A stretch of DNA of 44,985 bases from DASXTS01 sp036505275 (GTDB lineage Bacteria; Actinomycetota; Actinomycetes; Mycobacteriales; Pseudonocardiaceae), in the NCBI GenBank assembly GCA_036505275.1, contig DASXTS010000044.1, positions 1-44,985 on the forward strand, in the 5' to 3' direction. Below the pieces are notes generated by a model, which searched no databases, was not told the origin of the DNA, and saw only the letters and a list, made by a program, of their open reading frames with translations. Shown here piece after piece: positions 15,858 to 24,018 of this stretch (the stretch's first letter is position 1; each line of letters starts with the position of its first letter). The translations under genes and the position numbers were made by a program.

Positions 15858-18605
15858 TTGTTGATTAACGGCACGGACTGGCTGGTCGATAGCGAGTTGA
15901 CAATCGCCAACCCGGAGCTTTTCGGACACAAGTTCACCCGACAGGCGACGCTGGCCCGGGCCGGCTTTAGGATTCCGCGGCTGGCCTGCGTTCCGGCGAC
16001 CGCTTTCGATCAGGTGGTCGGCCCGGAGGTCGCCGCCTCGCTGGCCGTCGAGATGGAGGCGTCGGACCGGGCCCAGGCGCTTCGGCGCCGGATCCAGGAG
16101 ACTGGTGTCCCCGAGGAGCTGCGCCGGACGTTGGACGAGCGGTTCGACGAGATCGCCGGGCCCGATGGGCTGGTCGCCGTGCGGGCCTGCGTGGTGCCGA
16201 GGCCGGGCGATGTGGAATCCGGCGAGGATTCCGCGGCCGACCCGTTCGCCGGCCTGTCCGACAGTTTCCTCTATGTGCGACGTGCGGAATTGGCCGACCG
16301 GGTCGCGGCCTGCTGGGCGTCGGCGTTCAATCCGGAGGCGGTGCTCTACCGGGGGCACCGTGGAATGGATCCGTTTGCCGCGCGGGTGGCGGTCGGCGTC
16401 CAGCGGATGGTGATGGGCGTCCGGTCGTTCGTCGCGTTCACCCGGAATCCGCTGGACGGTTCGGATCGATTCGTGATCGCCGCGGCCTACGGAATCGGCG
16501 AAGGGGTGGTGCAGGAGAAGGCCGACGTCGACCATTTCTTCGTCGACAAGGTGTCGGCGAAGATCGACGCGCACGTCGCGGTCAAGGGGCGGGCGATCGG
16601 CTGGGACCCGCAGCGGGCCGAGCAGGGACCGGTCGCCCTCACGGTGGAGGAGCGGTTGGCCGAGCTGCCGGTCCTGGAGGACGCCGAGGTGCGAGAGATC
16701 ACCGAGGTGGCGGCCCGCGTGGAGGAGCTGTTCAGCGGCCCGCAGGACATCGAGGGCACCATGACCGCGGACGGCCGGATCCACCTGGTGCAGGCGCGGC
16801 CGATCGCGGCCGCGCCGGTTACCGCGGCTCCGGCGCACGAGCGGGCCGTGACCAGCGACTCCGCGGCGATCCTGTGGGACAACAACAACATCACCGAGAC
16901 CTTTCCAGGGGTGAGCTGCGCGCTCACCTACTCCATCGGACGCGGGCTCTTCGAGGTGGGCTTCGCCGACCTCTACCGGCGGATGGGCGTGCCGGCCAGG
17001 GTGATCCACCGCAACCGGTGGCGGCTGCGGCAGATGATCGGCTACCTGGACGGCCACATCTACTACGCGATCGACAACTGGTACCAGCTGCACGGCATGA
17101 TCCGTTGTTTCCGGCCGCTGTTCCCCACCTGGGAGCAGGCCCTCGGCCTGACCGGGCGGGACTCCGGGCGGGACCCCGGGCGGGACCCGGCCCGGTCCGA
17201 GCTGAACCGGGTCGCCAAGGTGGCGAACCTGGCCGAGATCGCGCTCCGGATGGCCGCCAACCCCCGCCGGGTCCGCGAGTTCCTGCGTTGGTGGGACGCG
17301 TACCACACCCAGCTCGACGTGTCGAAACTGAGCCCGTCCGAGGTGGATGCGGCCTACCGGCATCTTTGGACCGAGGTCAGCAACCGCTGGGGCGCCACCC
17401 TGGTCAACGGCATCGGACTCTTCACCGCCACCTGGGCGGTGAACGGCCTGCTGCAGCGCTGGGTGCCAACCGCCGACCGCAGCCTGCTCAACGGCATGCT
17501 GGGCGGCGGCAAGGTGAACCGGTCGGCGCAGGCCGTGCACTCGGTGGTCGCGCTGGCCGCGCAGGCCGCCTGGTCCCCCGCGCTGCGCGACGCGCTGCTC
17601 TCCGACGCCGATCCGGAGCGGCTCTGGTCGGAGCTCATCGCGGGCAGCCACGGTGCCGAGTTCGCCCTCGCGCTGCGCGAGCACGTGCGCCGCTACGGCG
17701 ACCGCGCCCTGCAGGACAACAAACTGGAGGCGATCACCCCGCGCGAGCAGCCGTGGACCGTGCTGCACCAGGTGCGTGCCTACCTGCGGCAGGGCCAGGC
17801 CGTGCAGGACAGCCTGGCCACAGGTGAGAAGGTCCGCCGCGACGCGGTGCGCGAACTGCGCCGGCACTGCCGCAATCCGCTGAAGCGGGCGGTGCTGCGC
17901 GGGCTGTTCACGGCCATGCGGACGTTGCTGCGGATGCGCGAGGACATGCGGTTCTGCCGCAGCCAGATGTTCGGCGACTTCCGGGCGCTGCTGCTGCGCC
18001 AGGGCCAGCACCTGGTGGACGCCGGCCTGCTGGACCACCCGCGGGACGTGCTCGACCTCACCGTCGACGAGGTGCTCGGCGCCTTCGACGGCACATCGCC
18101 CGGTGCCGACCTGCGGGCGGTGGCGGCCGTCCGCGGGGCCGAGCGGGCCCGCCGGATCGAGGCGGACCGTACCTTCCCGGCCCGCCTGGCGACCGACCCC
18201 GACCGTCCCCTGACCCTGGCCCTGGCCGATGTGATGCCCGTGAACGGCTCCAACCGCAACGCAACGGCCGGCGAGCAGGTGCTGACCGGGCTGGCGTCCA
18301 GCGCCGGCACGGTCCGCGGCCGGGCCATGGTCGTGCTCGAGCCGACGATCACTGCCGACGAGACCCACGACCGCATCCTGGTCGCCCGCGAGACCGACCC
18401 TGGCTGGCTGTTCCTGATGATGTCGGCGAAGGCGCTGGTGGTGGAGCGGGGCACACTGCTGTCGCACACCGCGGTGACCGGCCGGCTGCTGGGCATCCCG
18501 ACCGTGGTGTCGGTGCCGGGCGCCACCGCTCGCATCCCCGACGGGAGCCTCATCGAGGTCGACGGGTCGGCCGGCACCGTCCGCATCCTGGACGGCGAGC
18601 CGTGA
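15858..18605 (+). CDS. Fused PEP-synthase-type dikinase (rifampin-phosphotransferase-like)
   Basis: A 915-residue enzyme with the three-part plan of rifampin phosphotransferase. The N-terminal ATP-grasp part (about 1-330) has FGHKFTRQATLARAGFRIP, VAVRACV, FTRNPLDG, AAYGIGEGVVQEK and PQDIEG...LVQARPI. A long helical, substrate-type middle has no pyruvate TIM barrel. The C-terminal swivelling domain carries phospho-acceptor His870 in GTLLSHTAVTGRLLGIP. Known relatives transfer the ATP beta-phosphate through His to a hydroxyl, releasing AMP and Pi. The usual RSSATAED segment is altered after the conserved Arg. TTG 15858 follows ggaggt by 7 bp. First gene of the 14-gene block; its stop overlaps the UbiA start. 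Substrate unknown. Confidence 0.85.
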   Translation: MLINGTDWLVDSELTIANPELFGHKFTRQATLARAGFRIPRLACVPATAFDQVVGPEVAASLAVEMEASDRAQALRRRIQETGVPEELRRTLDERFDEIAGPDGLVAVRACVVPRPGDVESGEDSAADPFAGLSDSFLYVRRAELADRVAACWASAFNPEAVLYRGHRGMDPFAARVAVGVQRMVMGVRSFVAFTRNPLDGSDRFVIAAAYGIGEGVVQEKADVDHFFVDKVSAKIDAHVAVKGRAIGWDPQRAEQGPVALTVEERLAELPVLEDAEVREITEVAARVEELFSGPQDIEGTMTADGRIHLVQARPIAAAPVTAAPAHERAVTSDSAAILWDNNNITETFPGVSCALTYSIGRGLFEVGFADLYRRMGVPARVIHRNRWRLRQMIGYLDGHIYYAIDNWYQLHGMIRCFRPLFPTWEQALGLTGRDSGRDPGRDPARSELNRVAKVANLAEIALRMAANPRRVREFLRWWDAYHTQLDVSKLSPSEVDAAYRHLWTEVSNRWGATLVNGIGLFTATWAVNGLLQRWVPTADRSLLNGMLGGGKVNRSAQAVHSVVALAAQAAWSPALRDALLSDADPERLWSELIAGSHGAEFALALREHVRRYGDRALQDNKLEAITPREQPWTVLHQVRAYLRQGQAVQDSLATGEKVRRDAVRELRRHCRNPLKRAVLRGLFTAMRTLLRMREDMRFCRSQMFGDFRALLLRQGQHLVDAGLLDHPRDVLDLTVDEVLGAFDGTSPGADLRAVAAVRGAERARRIEADRTFPARLATDPDRPLTLALADVMPVNGSNRNATAGEQVLTGLASSAGTVRGRAMVVLEPTITADETHDRILVARETDPGWLFLMMSAKALVVERGTLLSHTAVTGRLLGIPTVVSVPGATARIPDGSLIEVDGSAGTVRILDGEP

Positions 18606-19501
18606 TCCTGCGGTTGGCACGCTACGTCGGCGCCGCCTACCGACCGTCGGTGCAGATCCCGTACACGGTCTCCTGGGCGGTCGGGCTCACGGCGCTGTTC
18701 GCCGGCGTGACCGGCGCGGTGAGCAGCTGGCGTCCCGGCGCGGAGCTGCTGATCACCGTGGTGACTCTGGTGGTCACCATGCTGCTGATCCGGGCCCAGG
18801 ACGACATCAGGGACCTGGACTACGACCGCCGGGTCAACCCGGGCCGCCCGCTGCCCAGCGGCCTGGTCCGGGAGCGCGACCTGGTCACCATGGTCGCGGT
18901 CGGCAATGCCCTGTTGCTGCTGCTGAACGCCGGGCGCGGGGCTGCGCTGGCCATGCTCGCCGTGCAGATCGGCTACACCACGGTGGTGGTCGCCCTCGAG
19001 CGGCTGGCCGGCTGGCCGCACCGGGACCGCCTCGGGCTGCAGCTCGCGATCAACATGCCGATCCTGGCCATGCTCAGCCTGTACGTGTACGCCGGCTTCC
19101 TCCGCGCCGAGGACGTCGATCCGAGCGCCGCCGGTTTCGTCGTGGTGCTCGCGGTCACGGTGGCGGCGCTGTGCATGGAGCTGGGCCGGAAGGCGACCCG
19201 GCGGCCGCGGCCGGACGAGCGATCGTACGTGACCGTGCTCGGGCCGTCCGGCACCTCGCTCACGGCGCTCGCCGCGGCCGGGGTGGCAACGCTGATTGTG
19301 CTGGTGACGCTGGCGCCGTGGCGGCCGGGGGGCGGCTGGGGCTGGCTGGTGCTGGCGCCGCTGGTGCTGCCCGCGGTGGCCGTTGTCCGGTTCGCCGCGG
19401 GCGCAATCAGCTGGCCGCTGCTGCCGACCCTGGCCTACATCCCGGCCATGTACACCAGCTTCCTCGCGGTGGGCTGGCTGACGAAGGGCACGCTCGGATG
19501 A
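18602..19501 (+). CDS. UbiA-family prenyltransferase
   Basis: A 299-residue polytopic membrane protein with seven to nine TM helices. The first prenyl-diphosphate/Mg site is clear: DDIRDLDYD at residues 67-75, followed by RRVNPGRPLPSGLV. The second Asp-rich region is represented by ELGRKATRRPRPDERSY (about residues 197-213). This fits transfer of a prenyl group to an aromatic or other lipophilic acceptor, though UbiA-fold enzymes with other acceptors exist. GTGA overlap with the dikinase gene and ATGA overlap with the kinase gene indicate translational coupling. Confidence 0.87.
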   Translation: MILRLARYVGAAYRPSVQIPYTVSWAVGLTALFAGVTGAVSSWRPGAELLITVVTLVVTMLLIRAQDDIRDLDYDRRVNPGRPLPSGLVRERDLVTMVAVGNALLLLLNAGRGAALAMLAVQIGYTTVVVALERLAGWPHRDRLGLQLAINMPILAMLSLYVYAGFLRAEDVDPSAAGFVVVLAVTVAALCMELGRKATRRPRPDERSYVTVLGPSGTSLTALAAAGVATLIVLVTLAPWRPGGGWGWLVLAPLVLPAVAVVRFAAGAISWPLLPTLAYIPAMYTSFLAVGWLTKGTLG

Positions 19502-20133
19502 CCGCGTTCTGGACGTTGCTCGGACCGGACTTCGCCGGCAAGTCCACCGCGCTGGCCCGGCTACGGGACGGGCACGGCTGGCAGGTGGTGTCCCACGACG
19601 ACCAGTTCGTCGTGGACTACCCGCTGGTGGCCAAGCTGCGCAGCTGCTGGATCGACGACGCGCTGGTGTGGACCGGCAAGCGGTACAGCGCCGAGCTGGT
19701 GCTGTCCGTGATGCACACGGTGATCCTGCACCAGCGTGATGCGGTCGAGCTGCTCGGCCGGCAGGGCGGTTCCAGACCGATCATCGTGGACTCCTGCTAC
19801 TACAAGCAGCTCGCGGCGTGCGACCTGCTCGGCGTGTCACACGCGCCCACCTTCGGCTACTGGCGTTCGTTCCCGCGGCCGGAGGGCGTGGTGTACCTGG
19901 ACGTGCCCCCCGAGGTCGCCTGGGAGCGGTCCGGGCGGGGAGCCAGGGTCAGCGCCTTCGAGCACTACGGCGAGGCGGTGTCCCGGTGGGGATTCGTCCG
20001 GTTTCAGACCGATCTGCGCGCCCGGATGCTGGCCGAGGTCGGGGACCTGCCGCTGACCATGGTCGACGGCACCGCCACGCCCGACACGGTGCTCGCCAAG
20101 ATCCTGTCGGCGGTCGGGGGGACGGCGTGTTGA
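19498..20133 (+). CDS. P-loop kinase, thymidylate-kinase-like
   Basis: A 211-residue soluble P-loop protein. Walker A is GPDFAGKST at residues 9-17. Later parts recall dTMP-kinase-like folds: a DSCYYK segment (position of the DR(Y/H) motif), then VVYLDVPPEVAWERSGRG, matching the lid-preceding strand. A true dTMP kinase is unlikely in this setting and the DRY motif is not exact, so it may phosphorylate a small molecule such as a prenyl alcohol, nucleoside or pathway intermediate. The ATG overlaps the UbiA stop and its C-terminus overlaps the next start by 7 bp. Confidence 0.8.
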   Translation: MTAFWTLLGPDFAGKSTALARLRDGHGWQVVSHDDQFVVDYPLVAKLRSCWIDDALVWTGKRYSAELVLSVMHTVILHQRDAVELLGRQGGSRPIIVDSCYYKQLAACDLLGVSHAPTFGYWRSFPRPEGVVYLDVPPEVAWERSGRGARVSAFEHYGEAVSRWGFVRFQTDLRARMLAEVGDLPLTMVDGTATPDTVLAKILSAVGGTAC

Positions 20134-20831
20134 GCGACGTCATGGGCGACCGGCGCGCGGACACGCCGGCGCAGGCACGGCTGGCGGAGCTGCTCGCGGA
20201 ACGGGTCTCGTGGGTGACCGGCGGGACGGAGCCCGGCGCGGCCACCGCGGACAGCACCGTGCTGGTGCTGCTGCGCGCGTTGAGCCTGGCGGACCTGGTG
20301 CATGGCGCGCGGCAGTTCGCCGCCGGGCTGGACGCCGGCGAGGCCGCGGCCTGGCGGCGATCATGGACCAGGACCCGGTTCCTGTTCGGCAACCCGGCCA
20401 ACGTCACCCCGTCCAGCCCGGCCAGGGTGGTCGCGCCCGGCGGGACGGCGGCCTGGCTCGGGCCGTTCCCGGACACTCGCCTGCCCGGTCTCAGCCGGCT
20501 GCTCAAGCCGGTCAGCGGCCGGCTGCCGCAGCTGCCGAATGACATTGATCGGGACCTTGATGGTGGCCCCGACCTGCCGGGCACCGGCCGGCCTCGGGTG
20601 CTGCAGATCGGCGTCGACGGGCTGTCGCTCGTGGACTACCTGGTGCACCTGCACCACACCCTCGCCGAGGCGGTGCTGCTCGGCCGGCTGCGGCCGGACG
20701 AGCCGCTGCGACTGAGCCACCGGCCGGCGCTCGAGGCCGACCCGACCCGCCGGCCGGCGTACGCCCGTGTGCTGCCGGAGCCCGGCGACACCGGCCGGCT
20801 GCGCCTGCACACCTGGCTGTCCTGCGCCTGA
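20127..20831 (+). CDS. Uncharacterised 234-aa cluster protein
   Basis: I do not recognise a family. The soluble product starts with GTG 20127 (TTG 20130 or ATG 20142 are alternatives), overlapping the kinase gene by 7 bp. Notable segments are STVLVLLRALSLADLVHGARQFAAGL, RTRFLFGNPANVTP, AWLGPFPDTRLPGL and PRVLQIGVDGLSLVDYLVHLHHTLAEAV. The last resembles a helix-rich dimerisation or binding region with a His pair. No TM helix, signal peptide or nucleotide motif is seen. Codon use and GC3 match neighbours, and the gene lies inside an unbroken operon, so it is probably a real pathway component. Confidence 0.7.
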   Translation: MLSDVMGDRRADTPAQARLAELLAERVSWVTGGTEPGAATADSTVLVLLRALSLADLVHGARQFAAGLDAGEAAAWRRSWTRTRFLFGNPANVTPSSPARVVAPGGTAAWLGPFPDTRLPGLSRLLKPVSGRLPQLPNDIDRDLDGGPDLPGTGRPRVLQIGVDGLSLVDYLVHLHHTLAEAVLLGRLRPDEPLRLSHRPALEADPTRRPAYARVLPEPGDTGRLRLHTWLSCA

Positions 20832-20867
20832 CGGACGGCCGCACGAGGAACTCGAAGGACTGTGCCC

Positions 20868-21794
20868 GTGGATGTCACGAACTTCACCGACGCCGACCTC
20901 TCCCGGCTGGCCCTGTCCGTCCGGCTGCGGGAGCTGTCCGAGGCGTTCCGGGTGGCGGTCGCCGCCGAAGAGGGCCCGCCAAACGGGGAGGGGACGCCGG
21001 ACGGGGAAGGGACGCCGGACGGGGAGCCGCCGCTGACCGCCCGGCTGTGGTCTCTGCTGTCCACCGAGATCCCGCAGCTCCGGGACGCCATCGTGCACCA
21101 CGTGCGGAGCAGCGACGGCTCATGGGCCGCCGTGGCCACCCTCGTGGGGATCACCGAGGAGGAGGCCAGGGAACGCTGGCAGGGCCTCGAGCTCACCAGG
21201 ACGCCGGACCCGGTGGCCACGGCGGCGGCGCTGGACGAGTGGTACATCAGGCACGCCCAGCTGGAGCCGCTGGCCCAGGTCCGCGACCCGTTCAGCCGGC
21301 TGCTGAGCGTGAACTCGCCGCGCGAGCACGAGTGCCTGATCTGCGTGAAGTACCGCGGCGGCGCCTACCCGGCGTACGGCGGTTACACCTCGCCGCCTGG
21401 CGGCTACCTGGTCGACGACGGGATGTGGCGGGTGGCGCACGGGCCCATGGCGTACTGGCCGGCGGGCACCCTGCTGATCGAGTCCAACCGGCACTTCCTC
21501 GACTTCGCCGAGATGACCGACGCGGAGGCGGCCGCCATCGGGCCGCTGATCCGCCGCCTCGTCGGTCCGATCCGGGAGGCCACCGGGGCGCCCAGGGTGC
21601 ACACGTTCTCCTGCATGGAGGGCTGCGAGCACTTCCACGTGTGGCTGGTGCCGCGGGTCGGCGACGTGCCGAGCGGGCGGACCTTCATCGGCAACCCCGG
21701 CTACTGCAGCGTGCCCGAGGCGGACGCCGCGATTGCCGGCATCCGGAAGGCACTGGCCCGCGCCGAGGCGGATGCTGCCGAGGCGGACCGATGA
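20868..21794 (+). CDS. HIT-domain protein with N-terminal helical extension
   Basis: A 308-residue protein. Residues 1-140 are a helical extension including a DGEGTPDGEGTPDGE micro-repeat (about 35-50). The C-terminal HIT domain begins near CLICVKYRGG and includes WPAGTLLIESNRHFLDFAEMTDAEAAAIG. The HIT triad is H255-F-H257-V-W259, so the third His of HxHxH is Trp. The second His, the usual nucleophile, is kept, so nucleotidyl chemistry is possible but altered. GTG 20868 is preferred: gaagga lies 8 bp before it, while GTG 20862 is only 2 bp away. ATGA overlap with the next gene. Confidence 0.82.
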   Translation: MDVTNFTDADLSRLALSVRLRELSEAFRVAVAAEEGPPNGEGTPDGEGTPDGEPPLTARLWSLLSTEIPQLRDAIVHHVRSSDGSWAAVATLVGITEEEARERWQGLELTRTPDPVATAAALDEWYIRHAQLEPLAQVRDPFSRLLSVNSPREHECLICVKYRGGAYPAYGGYTSPPGGYLVDDGMWRVAHGPMAYWPAGTLLIESNRHFLDFAEMTDAEAAAIGPLIRRLVGPIREATGAPRVHTFSCMEGCEHFHVWLVPRVGDVPSGRTFIGNPGYCSVPEADAAIAGIRKALARAEADAAEADR

Positions 21795-22990
21795 CAGCGC
21801 CGCGACGCCGGATACTGCTGGCCCCGGTGACGGTCGGCCCCACGAAGCCGCTGACGCCGTCGCACCTGCGGGTCCTGCTGGCAATGGACATGGTGCACCG
21901 CGCGACGGCGACCTTCGCCGACGTGACGCACGTGTACCACCCGCTCGCGCACGCGGCCAGCCGCCAGGTGGCCGGGTTCTGGGAGTACCTCGACCGCTGC
22001 CGTCCCGGGCTGGACTACGCCGCCAGTTCCGAGGAGGAGATCGGCGAGCTTTACGGCGAGTACCAGCGCGCCGAGCGGGTGCCGTACGCCGCGCTGGAAC
22101 CGGTCGTGCGGCGCGCCGAGGCCGGCTGGGTGCATCCGGCCAGCGCCCGGCTGCTCGACCTGTGGGAAGGCCACTACCGGCTGCTCGGGATGCTGAACCC
22201 GGCGCTCGGCCGCGGCGGCCCGGACCGGATGCCGGCTGCCGAGCTGATCGACCTGCTGATCCGCAACGACCTCTGCATCGACGGGCGCCCGCTCGGCGCT
22301 CCGGTCTATCTGGACGCCACGGCCGCCGGCCTGCCGCTGCGGCTGATGGTCGGCGCGGACGGGCAGGCCAACTACCTGCTGTCCACGCTCTGCGAGCTGG
22401 TGCCCCAGCTGGCCGGCCATGACCACGTGGTGCTCGTGCACGATCCGGAGATCCGGGCCGACTACCGGACGATCGCCCACGTGCTCACCGCGCTGGGGGC
22501 GGAGGTGTCGCGCATCGAGTTCTCCCGGGTGCCGCTGGACGGCGTGGCCAGGTCCACCCGGTTCGGCGGCTGGCACGGCTACACGGTGGGTGCCCTGTCC
22601 GGGCCGCTGGTCGCCGAGTTCGGCGCGCCGGCCTTCGCCCTCGGGTTCCGGCTGTACCTGGTGGCGGGGTTGAGCCGGCTGACAACGGACTCGTTCTCGG
22701 TGCGGCACCTGCGCCGCTGGGTTCACCGGGCCGGGCGGCTGCTGGCCGAGCACGGTCGCCGGCACGGGGACGCCGCCGGTGATGTCCGCCTCTCCGCGCT
22801 GGCCGGGCGGCTCCCCTATGTGGACCCGCACCGGCTGGTGACCACGCTGCTCGCCCGCGACACCCGCGACACCCGCGACACCCGCGCCCCCGCGATCTCC
22901 ACGGCGGATCTGCTCGACGTCCTGCTCGGCCCGGCGGCGCGCCCCGCGGCGCGCACCGCGGCGATCTCCGTGGCGATCTCCGCGGCATGA
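21791..22990 (+). CDS. Divergent class I aminoacyl-tRNA-synthetase-like (ArgRS-like) protein, tentative
   Basis: A 399-residue soluble protein with no confident family. Residues 17-27 (PTKPLTPSHLR) recall the ArgRS N-proximal pattern PTGPLHVGHLR, with HIGH changed to TPSH. The stretch AAGLPLRLMVGADGQANYLL followed by HDHVVLVHDPEIRADYRTIAHVLTALG resembles the ArgRS SDGxxTYxxxDIAYH and GADHHGYxxRxxAALxALG region, and VARSTRFGG (252-260) falls where KMSKR is expected. This is a by-eye alignment, so the call is a hypothesis: a catalytically altered synthetase or nucleotidyl-binding HUP-fold enzyme. The C-terminus has an RDTRDTRDTR micro-repeat. ATG overlaps the HIT gene (ATGA). Confidence 0.45.
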   Translation: MTAPRRRILLAPVTVGPTKPLTPSHLRVLLAMDMVHRATATFADVTHVYHPLAHAASRQVAGFWEYLDRCRPGLDYAASSEEEIGELYGEYQRAERVPYAALEPVVRRAEAGWVHPASARLLDLWEGHYRLLGMLNPALGRGGPDRMPAAELIDLLIRNDLCIDGRPLGAPVYLDATAAGLPLRLMVGADGQANYLLSTLCELVPQLAGHDHVVLVHDPEIRADYRTIAHVLTALGAEVSRIEFSRVPLDGVARSTRFGGWHGYTVGALSGPLVAEFGAPAFALGFRLYLVAGLSRLTTDSFSVRHLRRWVHRAGRLLAEHGRRHGDAAGDVRLSALAGRLPYVDPHRLVTTLLARDTRDTRDTRAPAISTADLLDVLLGPAARPAARTAAISVAISAA

Positions 22991-23004
22991 GGGAGGTGAC
23001 TGCG

Positions 23005-24018
23005 ATGTCGATCACCCCGGACGGCTCCCCGGCGCCCGAGCTGAGCTTCGCGGGCACCGTGGACCTCGCCCTGCTCCATCGCCGGAACCCCGACGAGGCG
23101 TTCCTCACCGATGCCGTCCAGACCGGCCCACACAACTTCGTCGCGGCCGCGCTGCTGCCGCCCGGGCACCCGCACTACGCGGCGCAGACCGGCCCGAGCC
23201 GGGACCGGGACCCGATGCTGCTGCTCGAATGCGCCCGGCAGGCCGAGACCTACGCGGCGCACGCCATGTTCGGTGTCGAGCCGGACGCGCGCTTCGTGCT
23301 GCGGAACTGGTCCGCTGAGTTCGCCGGCGCGCCGGCCGCTGTCCAGGGCGGCGGCCCCACCGAGCTGGTGATCACCGCGGTCACCGGCAACCGGCAACTG
23401 GTGCGCGACCGGCTCCGCGGCCTCGACTACGACCTGCAGCTCTGGGTGACGGGTGCCTGGGCTGGCCGGGTCCGGATGGCGGTCGGCTACCTCAGCGGCG
23501 CCGCATACACCGTGCTGCGGCAGCGAAAGCACAACGGACCGCCGCCGTCCTCCGACGACCTGACGCCGACGGCCGGCAGTCCGGTGGCCCCGAGCCGGAT
23601 CGGCCGGCGCCGCGCCACCGACGCCGTGCTGCTGGACGTCGAGAGCCGGGCCAACCTGATCACCGCCCGGCTGCGCATCCCCGCGGAGAACCCCAGCCTG
23701 TTCGACCACACCCAGGACCACGTGCCGGCAATGGTGCTGGTGGAGGCCGCTCGCCAGCTCGCCGCACTGGCAACGCACGAGTGGGGTGGCGCCCCGCCGG
23801 ACCGAACCGGGATGGCCGCGATGAGCTCGTCCTTCGGCGCGTACGCGGAGCTGACCGAGCCCGTCGAGCTGACCGCGACGCCGGTGGACGGCCGATCCGT
23901 CGAGGTCACCTTCCGGCAGGCCGGCACGGACATCGCGCAGGCGCGGATCACCATGTCGAGGCCGGCCAGGGCGACCGAGCGCGGGAGGGGGCCGAGGTGG
24001 CTCGTGCCGCGGTCGTAG
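23005..24018 (+). CDS. AfsA-type beta-ketoacyl transferase (A-factor synthase-like)
   Basis: A 337-residue protein with two AfsA hot-dog repeats. The first (about residues 20-90) has HRRNPDEAFLTDAVQTGPHNF and LLECARQAETYAAH; the second (about 215-310) has FDHTQDHVPAMVLVEAARQLAAL. AfsA proteins join a beta-ketoacyl-ACP to dihydroxyacetone phosphate in gamma-butyrolactone biosynthesis, and cluster-borne relatives use other hydroxyl acceptors. ATG 23005 is chosen because gggaggtg lies 7 bp before it. The next three genes (KAS III, ACP, KAS II) can make exactly its kind of donor. No TetR-type butyrolactone receptor gene adjoins it, so a structural rather than signalling product is possible. Confidence 0.88.
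   Translation: MSITPDGSPAPELSFAGTVDLALLHRRNPDEAFLTDAVQTGPHNFVAAALLPPGHPHYAAQTGPSRDRDPMLLLECARQAETYAAHAMFGVEPDARFVLRNWSAEFAGAPAAVQGGGPTELVITAVTGNRQLVRDRLRGLDYDLQLWVTGAWAGRVRMAVGYLSGAAYTVLRQRKHNGPPPSSDDLTPTAGSPVAPSRIGRRRATDAVLLDVESRANLITARLRIPAENPSLFDHTQDHVPAMVLVEAARQLAALATHEWGGAPPDRTGMAAMSSSFGAYAELTEPVELTATPVDGRSVEVTFRQAGTDIAQARITMSRPARATERGRGPRWLVPRS

Noticed and set aside
15735..18620. 961-codon minus-strand open frame across the fused dikinase gene
   Set aside because: Low-complexity His/Gln/Arg-rich antisense frame; the plus-strand frame shows all dikinase motifs.
19498..20133. Housekeeping thymidylate kinase
   Set aside because: The DRY-type motif is not exact and the gene is coupled to a prenyltransferase; treated as a cluster kinase of unknown substrate.
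23005..24018. AfsA-like gene as a gamma-butyrolactone signalling locus
   Set aside because: No TetR-type receptor or butenolide reductase gene adjoins it, and it is embedded with its own condensing enzymes; signalling not excluded but not supported.
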